Origin: Bacteroides timonensis
Lineage (GTDB): Bacteria; Bacteroidota; Bacteroidia; Bacteroidales; Bacteroidaceae
NCBI RefSeq assembly: GCF_000513195.1
Contig: NZ_CBVI010000141.1
Span: 1-64,000 of the forward strand
Length of the DNA stretch: 64,000 bases
Direction: 5' to 3'
The notes beneath the pieces were generated by a model, which had not been told where the DNA came from, did not search any database, and was given only the letters and a program-made list of their open reading frames with translations. This document shows positions 1 to 9,766 of this stretch, piece by piece. Numbering within the stretch: the stretch's first letter is position 1; every line of letters begins with the position of its first letter. Position numbers and translations under genes: made by a program.

Positions 1-2
1 TT

Positions 3-32
3 CACGGATCTGTTTTTTAATTAAAATCCGTG
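3..32. terminator. Possible stem-loop downstream of the beta-helix enzyme gene
   Basis: A 7-bp perfect inverted repeat (CACGGAT at 3-9, ATCCGTG at 26-32) lies about 65 bp beyond the 3' end of the minus-strand gene 98-1543, with a T/A-rich loop. It could end that transcript. The stem is short and there is no clean U-tract, so this is a weak call. Confidence 0.25.
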
Positions 33-97
33 TTATCTGCGTCATCTGCGGATGAAAAATATAAGTATATAATCTTTATTGCATATCTCTCAAGCGG

Positions 98-1543
98 TTA
101 TTTACTGAATGTCACCCCTTCCGTATGCTCACCCACAAAGATACGTGCCATATCGCCGGTCTTGTACCATTTAGGCTTATTAGGCATGTCGTCATAAATC
201 ACTTCACCGTTTATTTGCAAGTTCTCAAAACGAATGTTTTTCACTTTCCGTTCTTTGTCATAGCCGATAATCATGGAAACTTCCGCATTCTCTCCCGTGT
301 AGGAGATGTCCTTAAACAAAATGTCTTCAATACCTCTACCGGGGGCTGTACAGTACTTTTCGTTAAAGAAGATGCGTAGATTAATCAGTTGCCCTTGTCT
401 GAAATCCTCAATCCGGATATTCTCAAAACGCACGTTACGAATCAGATTGTTGTCTCCGGCATTGATGGCGAGGCAGCCCTGGTAATCCAGTTGTTTCTCT
501 TTGTGATCCAGAATATCTATATTGATATAATTCAGGTTTTCCAGAACTTCAGGATTCTTTGTGTTTCCATGGATACCGATGAATATGGGATGTGCCACGT
601 CCGCCCAAAGGGTAGAGTTCTGCATAGTGATATTCTTGCAGCCACCGGTGAAACCCATACGTGTGCCGTAAACTGTGGTGCAATCGTCGGAATTACGGCA
701 GAATACACCATCGTACAGTACATTGTTGCTGGCGAAGACATTCAGTCCATCGCCCCAACCGTAGGAACTGATGACTTTTACATTCCGTATCGTCACGCCG
801 TCTGAGCCTCCGGTGGGACACTGGGTACTGATTACGCCTTCTATCGTTACATTCTTGGAATTGACAATGCGGAGTCCGGCCCAGCGGTCGGGAATCACGA
901 TTCCTCTTCCCAATATTTTCACATCCTGTGCGTTGACTACCTGGATAAGACCTTTCACTACTGCTCCTCCTGCTACATAGACAGTCTTTCCGGATGGTAC
1001 GTTTAGTGTGTCACCCGGGAAAGTATGTATACCCGGACCGAAATAAATCAGATTCTTATCTTTTATTTTCTTAGGTTTATTCTCATCTATTGGATTGGCA
1101 AACAGGTGGAGATTATGGAAAATATCTCCATTCACTTCTACTGACAAGTTATGCGGACGGTCCAGTTTGAAGGTCATGGTACTGCCGGATATGGAAGGAG
1201 TGATTTCATAAGAGAGTGGACGAACACGCCCTGTCTGAATAGTGCCATGGTTGAAGGTGACAGATACTTCCACTTCACCGGAGAAGTCGAAATAGCTCAT
1301 GGAGGCTTTTTCTACCTGATGCTCTGCTTCTCGTACCTCATCTACTTTGACAAGGTAAGTGTCAACGGGTTTCCAGTCTTTTCCCGCTTCACGTACTTTG
1401 ACGGTAAAGTCGTTCATTAGTTCTGCCCCTGGCGGGGCAGGGTAGGTAACTAACTGATTCTGTGAACTTGTATTTGGGATTATGCCTAACAAGATACCTA
1501 TGATTAGTATATTTTCTTTTAGTTTCATTTTATGGTATTTCAT
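98..1543 (-). CDS. Secreted right-handed beta-helix glycosidase-like protein (GH28/GH49-like)
   Basis: 481 residues. The N-terminus has a hydrophobic signal stretch (about residues 10-28). A beta-sandwich-like region precedes a long parallel beta-helix made of repeated 'NV.I.G' and 'I.NV' strands (about 180-470). Motifs resemble the polygalacturonase/dextranase fold: an Asp in YGWGDGLNVF, a double Asp in CRNSDDCTTVYG and a GIHGN turn, which could supply the catalytic acids. The exact GH family is not decided by eye. It is the last gene of the minus-strand PUL-A, 227 bp after a GH51 arabinofuranosidase, so a role in cleaving a plant-type or uronate-containing backbone is an inference. ATG at 1543 is used; a second ATG five codons later would also leave a signal peptide. 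A beta-helix lyase or isomerase is a possible alternative. Confidence 0.7.
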   Translation of the reverse strand: MKYHKMKLKENILIIGILLGIIPNTSSQNQLVTYPAPPGAELMNDFTVKVREAGKDWKPVDTYLVKVDEVREAEHQVEKASMSYFDFSGEVEVSVTFNHGTIQTGRVRPLSYEITPSISGSTMTFKLDRPHNLSVEVNGDIFHNLHLFANPIDENKPKKIKDKNLIYFGPGIHTFPGDTLNVPSGKTVYVAGGAVVKGLIQVVNAQDVKILGRGIVIPDRWAGLRIVNSKNVTIEGVISTQCPTGGSDGVTIRNVKVISSYGWGDGLNVFASNNVLYDGVFCRNSDDCTTVYGTRMGFTGGCKNITMQNSTLWADVAHPIFIGIHGNTKNPEVLENLNYINIDILDHKEKQLDYQGCLAINAGDNNLIRNVRFENIRIEDFRQGQLINLRIFFNEKYCTAPGRGIEDILFKDISYTGENAEVSMIIGYDKERKVKNIRFENLQINGEVIYDDMPNKPKWYKTGDMARIFVGEHTEGVTFSK

Positions 1544-1711
1544 TATTTTGTTTTAAAAGAATACGAATAATTGGAGAAACTTACTTAATCTAATTATTAT
1601 TATTTACTACTTTTGGAAATTCTTATCACCGTAAATGAATAAGTAGGCATTTTATGGCAGAGATATTATGCTAAAAAGGCATATGTAAGGTGAAATTTCG
1701 AATATGTACAA

Positions 1712-1744
1712 ATATGTGGAATGCCAACTTAGCATTCCACATAT
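1712..1744 (-). terminator. Stem-loop after the GH51 gene
   Basis: A perfect 13-bp inverted repeat (ATATGTGGAATGC at 1712-1724, its complement at 1732-1744) with a 7-nt loop follows the GH51 stop codon by 26 nt on the minus strand. The downstream T-run is weak, so it may pause or protect the transcript as well as terminate it. The rest of 1544-1770 shows nothing else recognisable. Confidence 0.5.
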
Positions 1745-1770
1745 CAGAAGTTCTGCCGTCAAATTCACTT

Positions 1771-3693
1771 TTATTTTTTATTGATGCGGATTACCGTCAG
1801 ACTGTTACCTGGCATCTCATAAGTCAATATCTTTCCTACCTTGATGATGGAAGTGACAGGTTGGATGTCGGTATCCTTGAACTCTCCTTTGCCGTTCTCC
1901 ACATTTTTGTTACCGGTGAGGACAATTTGGGAGGCAGACTTCTGCATCTGTCGGAAGCTGGAGAGGTCGGCTGTGACTTTAACACGTTCGTCGTTGGCAT
2001 TGACAAACTTTAAGATCACGTCACCGGTTTTACTGTCTTGTACGCATGAAACTGTTTCGGCACCCACGATGATATTGCTCCAATAGAGGTCACCACTGTT
2101 GTTACTGAAGAGTTTCTGCACATAATAGTTGATTGTCGGATATACATGGAGCTTATCAAAATAGATGAGATCTGGATTCCATTGAGTGTCACCAATCCGT
2201 GCAAACAATGGCGCGTATGAGGTAAGAGACACTACATCTCCGTTACGTTCCAGCGAAGTGAGATAAGCTGCCTCGGCAATTGCATTGAACAGAGTGTTGC
2301 CGCGGCTGGCATATTCTCCCACATACACCTTTGCTTCCGAACGGTCGTAATTGTCATAGCGATGTAGGTTATCGAGAAACCATTGTGGTGGACGGTAATA
2401 ATGTTCGTCCACTAATTCGGGTTTGGTTTCACGTGCGAATGCCCAACCTTCGCGCCAGTCTTTATCGTCAGGATTTGGTCCTACGGTGCCCACAACTTTT
2501 ATTTCCGGATACTTTTCTTTAATGGCTCTCTGAATCATAGAGAAGCGTTCCTTGAAGGCGGGAGTAATATGGTCTTCATTGCCAATTCCAATGTATTCTA
2601 ATCCAAAAGGTTCAGGATGACCAGCTTCAGCTCGTTTTCTTCCCCACGTTGTTCTGATGTCACCGTTAGCCCATTCAATGAGGTCAAGCATATCCTGGAC
2701 ATATTCATCCATTTCTTCCATCGGAATAGCCTGTTGTCCGTCACCTCGGCGACGTGCAGAATTTTGGCAACTGACACCAGCTGCTAATACAGGAAGCGGT
2801 TTTGCTCCTATGTCCTCACACAATTGGAAATATTCGAAGAATCCAAGTCCCATTGTTTGGTGATAGTCCCAAATGTTGTAGTCTTCAATGCGTTGTTCTA
2901 CTGGACCTATGGTGTGTTTCCAACGGTAGATGTTGTTGATTCCATCGCCATGAGTAAGGCAACCTCCGGGAAAGCGTATAAAGGCTGGCTGCAGGTTTTC
3001 AAGAGTCTGAGCCAAATCTGCGCGTAACCCGTTTTTGCGATTCTTATATGTTTTTTGTGGAAAGAGTGAAATCATATCCATGTCCACTCGTCCTTTCTGC
3101 TGGAATAAAATCTCAATAGAAGCGTTTTCACTATTCTTTTTTGATGTGAGTGTTGCTTCATATTTCTTCCATTTTGCACTGTCAATGTTTATTGTTGTTT
3201 CTGCCAATATGGAATCTCCTTCGGTTAATTTAATTTTGGCTTCGCCTTTTTGATATGTACGTAGGAAAACAGAAAAGTCGTATTGTTCACCGGCTTTGAT
3301 TACCATACCGTGATACCCTACATTGCGTAAACCTGCTCCCTTGCTACCCACGGTGAAAATTTCAATTGAAGCATAGTGGCGATTGTTGGAATTCAGTGGA
3401 TGTTCTGTTTCAAGTGATATCTTGGCAATAGCATTTCCTGTTTTTAAAAATTCCCAGGCTGTGAATGGATGCCATTGACCTTTCTTATAGTATACACGTA
3501 AGTCGATGTCACTGGGTGAATATTCGAATGAACGGTTCTGTACCATTTCGGCATAAAGTCCTCCATCTGCTGTATAATTAAGATCTTCTATGAAAATCCC
3601 GAAGAGATCACGGCTGATAGATTTCTTTTGGGGTTGTGCGAATGCTGTACTTATAGCAAAGAGTAATATGTACAATAATGTCACTTTTTTCAT
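1771..3693 (-). CDS. Secreted alpha-L-arabinofuranosidase, GH51 family
   Basis: 640 residues from the ATG at 3693, chosen because it begins a clean signal peptide (MKKVTLLYILLFAISTAFAQ); an in-frame ATG at 3765 would add 24 residues in front of it. An N-terminal carbohydrate-binding-like beta-sandwich (about 80-230) precedes a (beta/alpha)8 barrel and a C-terminal beta-domain. The acid/base Glu is in EYIGIGNED (near residue 371) and the nucleophile Glu in YVGEYASRG (near residue 458), the two GH51 catalytic positions. The enzyme should remove terminal alpha-L-arabinofuranosyl side chains in the periplasm or at the surface. It belongs to PUL-A with SusC/SusD upstream, so arabinan, arabinoxylan or arabinogalactan is the likely substrate class. 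Confidence 0.93.
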   Translation of the reverse strand: MKKVTLLYILLFAISTAFAQPQKKSISRDLFGIFIEDLNYTADGGLYAEMVQNRSFEYSPSDIDLRVYYKKGQWHPFTAWEFLKTGNAIAKISLETEHPLNSNNRHYASIEIFTVGSKGAGLRNVGYHGMVIKAGEQYDFSVFLRTYQKGEAKIKLTEGDSILAETTINIDSAKWKKYEATLTSKKNSENASIEILFQQKGRVDMDMISLFPQKTYKNRKNGLRADLAQTLENLQPAFIRFPGGCLTHGDGINNIYRWKHTIGPVEQRIEDYNIWDYHQTMGLGFFEYFQLCEDIGAKPLPVLAAGVSCQNSARRRGDGQQAIPMEEMDEYVQDMLDLIEWANGDIRTTWGRKRAEAGHPEPFGLEYIGIGNEDHITPAFKERFSMIQRAIKEKYPEIKVVGTVGPNPDDKDWREGWAFARETKPELVDEHYYRPPQWFLDNLHRYDNYDRSEAKVYVGEYASRGNTLFNAIAEAAYLTSLERNGDVVSLTSYAPLFARIGDTQWNPDLIYFDKLHVYPTINYYVQKLFSNNSGDLYWSNIIVGAETVSCVQDSKTGDVILKFVNANDERVKVTADLSSFRQMQKSASQIVLTGNKNVENGKGEFKDTDIQPVTSIIKVGKILTYEMPGNSLTVIRINKK

Positions 3694-3764
3694 TGTTATA
3701 AACTTTTTTATTATTGATATTAAGATTAATATAAATAAAAGATGATAATCTTCTTTTCTATTCA

Positions 3765-3872
3765 TTATCCGGCAAAAGCTTTTCTGAGTGTACCTTGATT
3801 ATCTGTTTTCAATCCATCTGCATTATAGTTCATTTTATTAATTGGATCTTGATAGTCTGATGCAGGATGTTT
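3765..3872 (-). pseudogene. Possible 3' remnant of a lost PUL gene
   Basis: The 257-bp gap between the small lipoprotein and GH51 genes contains an open 35-codon stretch ending in a stop at 3765-3767. Its translation looks like ordinary protein (it includes DYQDPINKMNYNADGLK and GTLRKAFAG), has no suitable start, and is cut off upstream by a stop next to the lipoprotein gene's terminator. It may be the tail of a deleted gene. A chance open frame is the alternative. Confidence 0.28.
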
Positions 3873-3890
3873 TTATAAGAGGATTATATA

Positions 3891-3937
3891 ATAAAAGTTC
3901 GTAACAAACTATTTAAATGAAAGTTACGAACTTTTAT
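3891..3937 (-). terminator. Terminator hairpin after the small lipoprotein gene
   Basis: A perfect 15-bp inverted repeat (ATAAAAGTTCGTAAC at 3891-3905 and its complement at 3923-3937) starts 14 nt past the lipoprotein stop codon on the minus strand. It separates the SusCD-lipoprotein unit from GH51. Confidence 0.6.
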
Positions 3938-3950
3938 TGTATGAACTATT

Positions 3951-4328
3951 TTACTTTTTCTTTATACTTGTCAGCAAAATCATATAATGAGTTTTGTTGT
4001 TATCCGTCCCTGTCGGTTGGTATTTGGTTTTTTGCCCTGTACCGGCAAATATAACATCAGTTACGTCTCCCAAAGCCTTGACTTTTGCAGCATCTTCTTC
4101 ACGGTCAACAATAAAAACACATGGAGTGATACCCCATTCAGTAGCTGCTCCTTCTACGTATTCCGTTAGTATGTAGTAAGTGCCGTCGTGAGTGACTTTA
4201 GCTGTACGATTTGCAACCTGTACGAATTCGTCAGCCGTTATATTGGGAACTCCTATTTCGTCATCACTACATGCTATGAATAAAAAAGGCAGTAGTAATA
4301 CTCCAAGAATATATCTTATATTTTTCAT
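3951..4328 (-). CDS. Small lipoprotein of unknown function in PUL-A
   Basis: 125 residues. A signal peptide ends in a lipobox (FLFIACSDDE), giving a lipid-anchored Cys near residue 20 followed by acidic residues, as in Bacteroides surface lipoproteins. The remainder is one small domain with alternating beta strands; I recognise no family. It follows SusD by 30 bp and precedes a terminator hairpin, so it is the last gene of the SusCD transcript. The position suits a SusE/F-like glycan-binding or accessory surface protein, but at this size that is only an inference. Confidence 0.75.
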   Translation of the reverse strand: MKNIRYILGVLLLPFLFIACSDDEIGVPNITADEFVQVANRTAKVTHDGTYYILTEYVEGAATEWGITPCVFIVDREEDAAKVKALGDVTDVIFAGTGQKTKYQPTGTDNNKTHYMILLTSIKKK

Positions 4329-4358
4329 CGTTTATTTTTTATTAGTTATTACTTCATT

Positions 4359-6386
4359 CTACCAGCCTGGATTTTGTTTTAATTGTGGATTCAGGCGAAT
4401 TTGTACCAACGGCAGTGGCGACAGGTAGTCGCGTTGGCTGAAGAGCAGGTTACCTGCCAGCGTAGCAATTGAACGTCCATAATCGGGATCATTAGGTCCG
4501 GTTCCTTTATAGATACCATAAAGCAATGGATATTTTTCGGGATAATAGCATGGCTCACCGAAATAAGTGGCGTCATTTGCTTTTTCTGTTTCATAAGCTG
4601 TGCCAAGGATGCGATGTCCGAACTTTTGGCCCCTAAGGTTGATATGTGCGATTCCCCAACGTTTCAGATCGTCCAGACGGAAACCTTCGCCAAAAAGTTC
4701 ACAAGCACGTTCGCGACGAATTTCATCCAACATATTCATTTTCTTACAGATGGTCTTTCCGGTTGCATGGTCAAAGTAACCGGCATCCCAAACATTAGCA
4801 ATCAGCGCATTGGTCAATGGAGCTACACGGGCACGGGCGCGATTCTTATTGATTGACTTGTTCAAGTCCTCATCGGAAATGGTTCCATCATTCAATTCGC
4901 AGGTGGCTTCTGCATAAATCAGATAGACTTCAGCCAGACGAATAAGCGGATAGTCTGCCGATTCTGTATTCTGTGGTCTGTTGGCCCCTTCAATTAGGAA
5001 TTTGCGGCTACCATAAGAACCGGCTGTAGCGTTGTTACGAAGAGTAGGTTTAAATACTCCGCAGGGACTGCTGTAGGCTGGGTCTGAACCATCGTATACT
5101 TCATTGTTTTTCGGATATAGAGCTTCGGGATATGGATTTCCGGCTTGTGTCAATTGGCGTCCGTCTTCCGGACGGCTGCTCCAGATAGCACGGTCGGGCA
5201 AATATGCACAACCGATAAAGCGATAATCTCGGTTGCGGAATTCACCATAGAATGATTCATACCCTGCGAATTCTGGATTGTTTTGTGCATCGGATATACT
5301 GCCCGTATAGCTGATGCGAATCGGTAATCCGTTACGGCATAAGAAAGACTCTCCGAATGAGGTACTGATATTTGAACCTTGCCAGGTTGCAACCGTATGT
5401 GATAGATTAATTTTGCCTTGTTCCAGGTTATAGTCATATTTTTTATAGAAGATAAACTCTTTATTTGTGCTCTTCCCTTTATTTTTGAAGTTAGGAATAT
5501 TGCCGGCGCCATCGTCTATGTTGAACAAATAGAAGTAGCTTAAAGAATCGCATTCATTCCATAGCTGGAAGGTTCCGCTTTCCGCTTCTATAATCACCTC
5601 ATCTGCTAATTTTTGTGCTCGCTTCAGCATAGCTTCAATGGACATATAGCCTTCCGGTTTAGCAGTTCCGGCACCTGTATTCACGCCATCACCATCTAAA
5701 TCATACTCTATATTCGGTACATACTTCTCCCAGGTTGCCTCATAAAGTAATACTCTTGCCAGAAATGATTTTGCTGCTTCCTGACTAACTTTACCTTTTG
5801 AACTTTCAGAAATAGCACTTTCTTTGGGTAACATAGGGATAGCTTTCTCTAAGTCGGAAATGATAAAATTAGCAACCTCATAGCGGCTTTTGCGTGGGCC
5901 GAACAGTACATCCCCATCTGTCACATCTAATACACGGTCTACAATAGGCACGCCACCGAATGTTTTTAATAAATAGAAATGCTGCCATGCCCGGAAAAAA
6001 TAGGCAGTGCCTACAGACTGGGCAATGCCACTGGGATTGCCTGAGTATTCTGCAGCCTTTTGCAATAAGATGTTGCAAGTACGAATGTGGCCATAAGGTT
6101 TGTCCCATTGATAGTTACCTTCAGGTGCAGAGCCTCCGCCATTGGATCCTAACCCCGAAATGTCAAGGTTTCTATCCATACTGTCATAGTTGGCTTTACC
6201 ATCATAGTTTTTCCAGGCTTCCACATTGTAGAGAGCGTTGGCTGCTTGTTCAAACTGTTCGGGTGTTTTGAAGAAGATTGCTTCCGTTCCTGTTGATAAA
6301 GGTTCTTTATCAAGAAAATCGCTACATGAAGCTAATAGCAGTGTCATTGTCGACACTAAAAATATTTTATTTATTATTGCTTTCAT
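4359..6386 (-). CDS. SusD/RagB-family outer-membrane glycan-binding lipoprotein (PUL-A)
   Basis: 675 residues with a lipobox (TLLLASCSDF) and the family opening 'DFLDKEPLSTGTEAIFF'. TPR-like helices carry the typical 'TAYFFRAWQHFYLLKTFGGVPI' segment (about 125-145), and the C-terminus has the family signature of an 'RRERACELFGEGFRLDDLKRW' type segment and the ending 'LNPQLKQNPGW'. SusD proteins cap the SusC transporter and deliver oligosaccharide to it. At 675 residues it is longer than a usual SusD (500-600), with the extra length in the central ligand-facing loops. It starts 25 bp after the SusC stop and is co-transcribed with it. Confidence 0.96.
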   Translation of the reverse strand: MKAIINKIFLVSTMTLLLASCSDFLDKEPLSTGTEAIFFKTPEQFEQAANALYNVEAWKNYDGKANYDSMDRNLDISGLGSNGGGSAPEGNYQWDKPYGHIRTCNILLQKAAEYSGNPSGIAQSVGTAYFFRAWQHFYLLKTFGGVPIVDRVLDVTDGDVLFGPRKSRYEVANFIISDLEKAIPMLPKESAISESSKGKVSQEAAKSFLARVLLYEATWEKYVPNIEYDLDGDGVNTGAGTAKPEGYMSIEAMLKRAQKLADEVIIEAESGTFQLWNECDSLSYFYLFNIDDGAGNIPNFKNKGKSTNKEFIFYKKYDYNLEQGKINLSHTVATWQGSNISTSFGESFLCRNGLPIRISYTGSISDAQNNPEFAGYESFYGEFRNRDYRFIGCAYLPDRAIWSSRPEDGRQLTQAGNPYPEALYPKNNEVYDGSDPAYSSPCGVFKPTLRNNATAGSYGSRKFLIEGANRPQNTESADYPLIRLAEVYLIYAEATCELNDGTISDEDLNKSINKNRARARVAPLTNALIANVWDAGYFDHATGKTICKKMNMLDEIRRERACELFGEGFRLDDLKRWGIAHINLRGQKFGHRILGTAYETEKANDATYFGEPCYYPEKYPLLYGIYKGTGPNDPDYGRSIATLAGNLLFSQRDYLSPLPLVQIRLNPQLKQNPGW

Positions 6387-6411
6387 ATTCTATGATTACA
6401 TTTGGTTTTTA

Positions 6412-9400
6412 TTAGAATGTAATATCTACGCCGAAGGTTAACAAACGGCTGAATGGGAATGTCGTGTTACCGCCTTCTCCATTTTCCGGATCATAACCGT
6501 CTTTGATTTTTGTCCACTCCCACAAGTCATCACCGGAGAAGTAAACCCTTAACTTGCTGAGACCGGCTTTAGCAATCCATTGTTTGGGAAGTGAATAACC
6601 TATAACCAGTGATTTCAGACGTATATATCTGTTTTTCTGTAAGCTGGCATCCACATTGGCATAATTAAATCTGTTGAATCCTGCATTACGCGATAAAATA
6701 GGATATTCAGCGTTGGTGTGATTGGGTGCCCAGGTATCTCCCATAAAGGTGTTATTCTGTCTTACATAGTTTGTGACAAATGGCGCATACAAACTACCGC
6801 CTCTTAGAATAATCTGTTTGGCAACTCCTTGGAAGAAAGCGGAGAAATCGACTCCTTTCCATTCTAAACCGGCTTTAAAGCCAAATGTCAGACGGGGAGC
6901 TGTGTCACCTGCATAATAGATATCCCGGGCAGTAATAGCACCGTCACCATCTACGTCGACAAATCTGCGAGCACCTGGACGGAGACGTGCCAAATCAGTT
7001 TCCGATGGAGCCGGAAGAATGTTATTGGGTTTGGGTCCGGTATGGTCTGCATTCCAATAGTACATTTCATAAAAGGCGTCCACTTCTTCCTGAGTTTGGA
7101 AAAGGCCATCGGTCTGGTAAACATAAACGGCGTTTAATGGCTTTCCTATCAGTCGTTTGGAATTATATCCGGCATTGGGGACTTCTTCATTATTAGGTAA
7201 AGTCAAAATTTTAGTCCATGCGTCGGAGAGAGAACCACCGATGTTGTATCTTACTTCTCCAATCTGATCGTTCCAATTCAAAGCAAGTTCCCAACCTTTC
7301 GCACGTAACTTTCCATTGTTTAATTTAGGAGCTCCTGCACCAAGAACTGCAGGATAGGATGTACCGATGAACATACCGTTATTCGTTTTTATGAAATAGT
7401 CGAATGCTCCTCTCAATCGATTATCGAGTACAGCGATGTCCATACCGACATTATGACTGTTCAACGTTTCCCAAGTACGGTCGGCCGAACGCATTCCATC
7501 AACCCAAAGCGAACTATGTTGCGTGGGGGTTACTCCAAAAATAGATGTTCCTGTTTTGATTTCCGAGAATCGTTCATAGTTGTTGATTCCATCTACGCTA
7601 CCGGTTTTTCCATAATTATAGCGAACCTTTAAGTCGCTCAGCCATGAAATGTTTTTCATGAAATTTTCTCGTGATATTCTCCAGAATCCAGATACAGAAT
7701 AGAAGTTTTGCCAACGCTGTGATTTGTCCAATTTAGAGGAACCATCCCGTCTCCCTAATATTTCAATAGAATATTTGTCACTATAAATATAGTTTAAACG
7801 TCCCATGTAAGATACGAATCCCCAGGAGCTTTGTCCTCCAGAAGCTTCTTTGTTGGTACCATCAATCCATACATTTAAATCGCTGAGACCAGAGCCAGGA
7901 TACATGGGGCCCATGTAACGACCGGCTAAAATTTTCTTGCTGGTTTCCTGCTCGGCTGTCATACCAATCATGGCTGATAAACTGTGTACATTGGCAAATG
8001 TACGTTCATAATTGGCGAAAGCGCCGAGAGTGACATTTTCCCATTTTTCAATTGATTCCTTTAAAGAACCCGGACCTTGCTTTTTTCCGGTTACAGTGCC
8101 TGCCCAATCATAGTAGGTCACCTCATCCCATTGTTCTGTCTTGTTTCTCTGTGCCAGTTTATAGTTACCGGAAGCACTTAGAGACAGGCCTTCTACCCAC
8201 TTGTTTAAATCAAGTGTAGCTCTTATGTCTCCGCGGAATGTAGTCAAAGAGTTGTCGATCCGACCACCATTAGTAAGTCCTCCTATCGGGTTACGGTTAT
8301 TACTGAATGTATCATATGGATCACCATTCATATTAAGCATTGGCCAGAACCAGGGATCCATCCAACCGGCACCTACATCGGTAGAAGGAGTAGAAATATC
8401 ACGTTTTTCATAAGACATACTGGTGGAGAACTTCAGAAGTTCATTGGCTTGATAGTCGGCATTCAAACGTGCACTGTATTTCTTTTCACCATCATCGGCC
8501 ACTTTTAGTTGAGATTGGCTATCTGAGTATCCTAAAGATGCATAATAATTAAACTTATCATCAGCACCGGAAATTGTAACTGTGTGCTTATGTGAAGTTG
8601 CCTGGCCGTATAAATAGTCTTCCATATACACATTTGGATCCCAACGTTTAATTTTGTCCCCATCTGCAATCGTGACTACTTTTCCTGCTCTAAGAGCATC
8701 GAACAGGTTTGAGCCACCGTATGACATAATGCTGCCTGTATTAGGGTCGATGATGGTGGGATCATCTTCCCATTTTCCCTTTTCAGGATTCCAGGCGGTA
8801 GCTTTTCCGCCACCAAAAATCCAATAGTTTACAGACTGATATATTTGGCGAGGGTCAGTCAATGATGGCGTACTGTACTGGGCATCCAAATATTGGGCTT
8901 CGAAAAACATGTCAAGCCATTGTCTGTTGGTCGTAAGAGGTGGCTGAATACCATCGATAGTACGACTGAGAGAGCCGCTATATGAAATTTGTGCTTTTCC
9001 TTTCTTTCCACGTTTAGTTGTTACCATAACAACGCCTGCTGCAGAACGGGCACCATAAATAGCTGCTGAGGCATCTTTTAATACTGAAATGTTTTCAATG
9101 TCATTTGGATTCATGGCATTCAACTCATCCAATGAACCGGACATGCCATCAATGATAATCAACGGACTGGAATCACCATTAATGGAGATGTCACCGCGTA
9201 TCTTCATTTTAGCTTCTTCGCTACCCGGGCGGCTGGAGGTACGGGTGATAACCAGTCCTGGCACTTCACCTTGCAAAGCGACCGTGGTATTACTTATACC
9301 CTTATTGGAAAAAGCCTCTTCACCCTTTATTTGAGTGATGGCGCTGGTTAGAGATGCTTTCTTTTGCGTACCGTAACCAACTACTACTACTTCAGCCAGC

Positions 9401-9735
9401 ATTTCGGAATCTTCTGCCAGCCTGACATTGATTACAGTTTTGTTGTTAATAGGAATTTCTTGTGTCTTGTAGCCGATAAATGAAATGACTAATGTACCTT
9501 TGGCATTATTTAGTGTGAAATAACCGTTGATGTCAGTAATGGTTCCGTTGGTTGTATCTTTCACTTTGACGTTTGCGCCAATAACAGGTTCCCCGGTATT
9601 ATCAATGACTTTACCGCGTATGGTTAGCCCGTTTTGTTGTACTTCTTGCGTAGCCTGTACGGCTGCATTGGCATTATATGCGGGAGATAATGCTGTTAAA
9701 CATAGGGCTGCTGCGAATATAAATTTCTTTCTCAT
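6412..9735 (-). CDS. SusC/RagA-family TonB-dependent oligosaccharide transporter (PUL-A)
   Basis: 1107 residues from the ATG at 9735, which starts the signal peptide MRKKFIFAAALCLTALSP; an in-frame ATG at 9789 lies inside the preceding gene. Order of parts: signal peptide, carboxypeptidase-like regulatory domain (about 35-110, with the 'TDINGYFTL' and 'VISFIGYKTQEI' signatures), TonB box/linker VVVVGYGTQKKASLTSA, plug domain (about 125-240, 'LIIIDGMSG', 'GARSAAGVVMVTTKRGKKGKA') and a 22-strand-type barrel ending in Phe. It imports oligosaccharides across the outer membrane using TonB energy, paired with the SusD 25 bp downstream. It lies 31 bp after the discoidin lipoprotein gene in one operon. 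Confidence 0.97.
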   Translation of the reverse strand: MRKKFIFAAALCLTALSPAYNANAAVQATQEVQQNGLTIRGKVIDNTGEPVIGANVKVKDTTNGTITDINGYFTLNNAKGTLVISFIGYKTQEIPINNKTVINVRLAEDSEMLAEVVVVGYGTQKKASLTSAITQIKGEEAFSNKGISNTTVALQGEVPGLVITRTSSRPGSEEAKMKIRGDISINGDSSPLIIIDGMSGSLDELNAMNPNDIENISVLKDASAAIYGARSAAGVVMVTTKRGKKGKAQISYSGSLSRTIDGIQPPLTTNRQWLDMFFEAQYLDAQYSTPSLTDPRQIYQSVNYWIFGGGKATAWNPEKGKWEDDPTIIDPNTGSIMSYGGSNLFDALRAGKVVTIADGDKIKRWDPNVYMEDYLYGQATSHKHTVTISGADDKFNYYASLGYSDSQSQLKVADDGEKKYSARLNADYQANELLKFSTSMSYEKRDISTPSTDVGAGWMDPWFWPMLNMNGDPYDTFSNNRNPIGGLTNGGRIDNSLTTFRGDIRATLDLNKWVEGLSLSASGNYKLAQRNKTEQWDEVTYYDWAGTVTGKKQGPGSLKESIEKWENVTLGAFANYERTFANVHSLSAMIGMTAEQETSKKILAGRYMGPMYPGSGLSDLNVWIDGTNKEASGGQSSWGFVSYMGRLNYIYSDKYSIEILGRRDGSSKLDKSQRWQNFYSVSGFWRISRENFMKNISWLSDLKVRYNYGKTGSVDGINNYERFSEIKTGTSIFGVTPTQHSSLWVDGMRSADRTWETLNSHNVGMDIAVLDNRLRGAFDYFIKTNNGMFIGTSYPAVLGAGAPKLNNGKLRAKGWELALNWNDQIGEVRYNIGGSLSDAWTKILTLPNNEEVPNAGYNSKRLIGKPLNAVYVYQTDGLFQTQEEVDAFYEMYYWNADHTGPKPNNILPAPSETDLARLRPGARRFVDVDGDGAITARDIYYAGDTAPRLTFGFKAGLEWKGVDFSAFFQGVAKQIILRGGSLYAPFVTNYVRQNNTFMGDTWAPNHTNAEYPILSRNAGFNRFNYANVDASLQKNRYIRLKSLVIGYSLPKQWIAKAGLSKLRVYFSGDDLWEWTKIKDGYDPENGEGGNTTFPFSRLLTFGVDITF

Positions 9736-9766
9736 ATTAAAGATTTTAGTGATTTCAGTATTAGAT

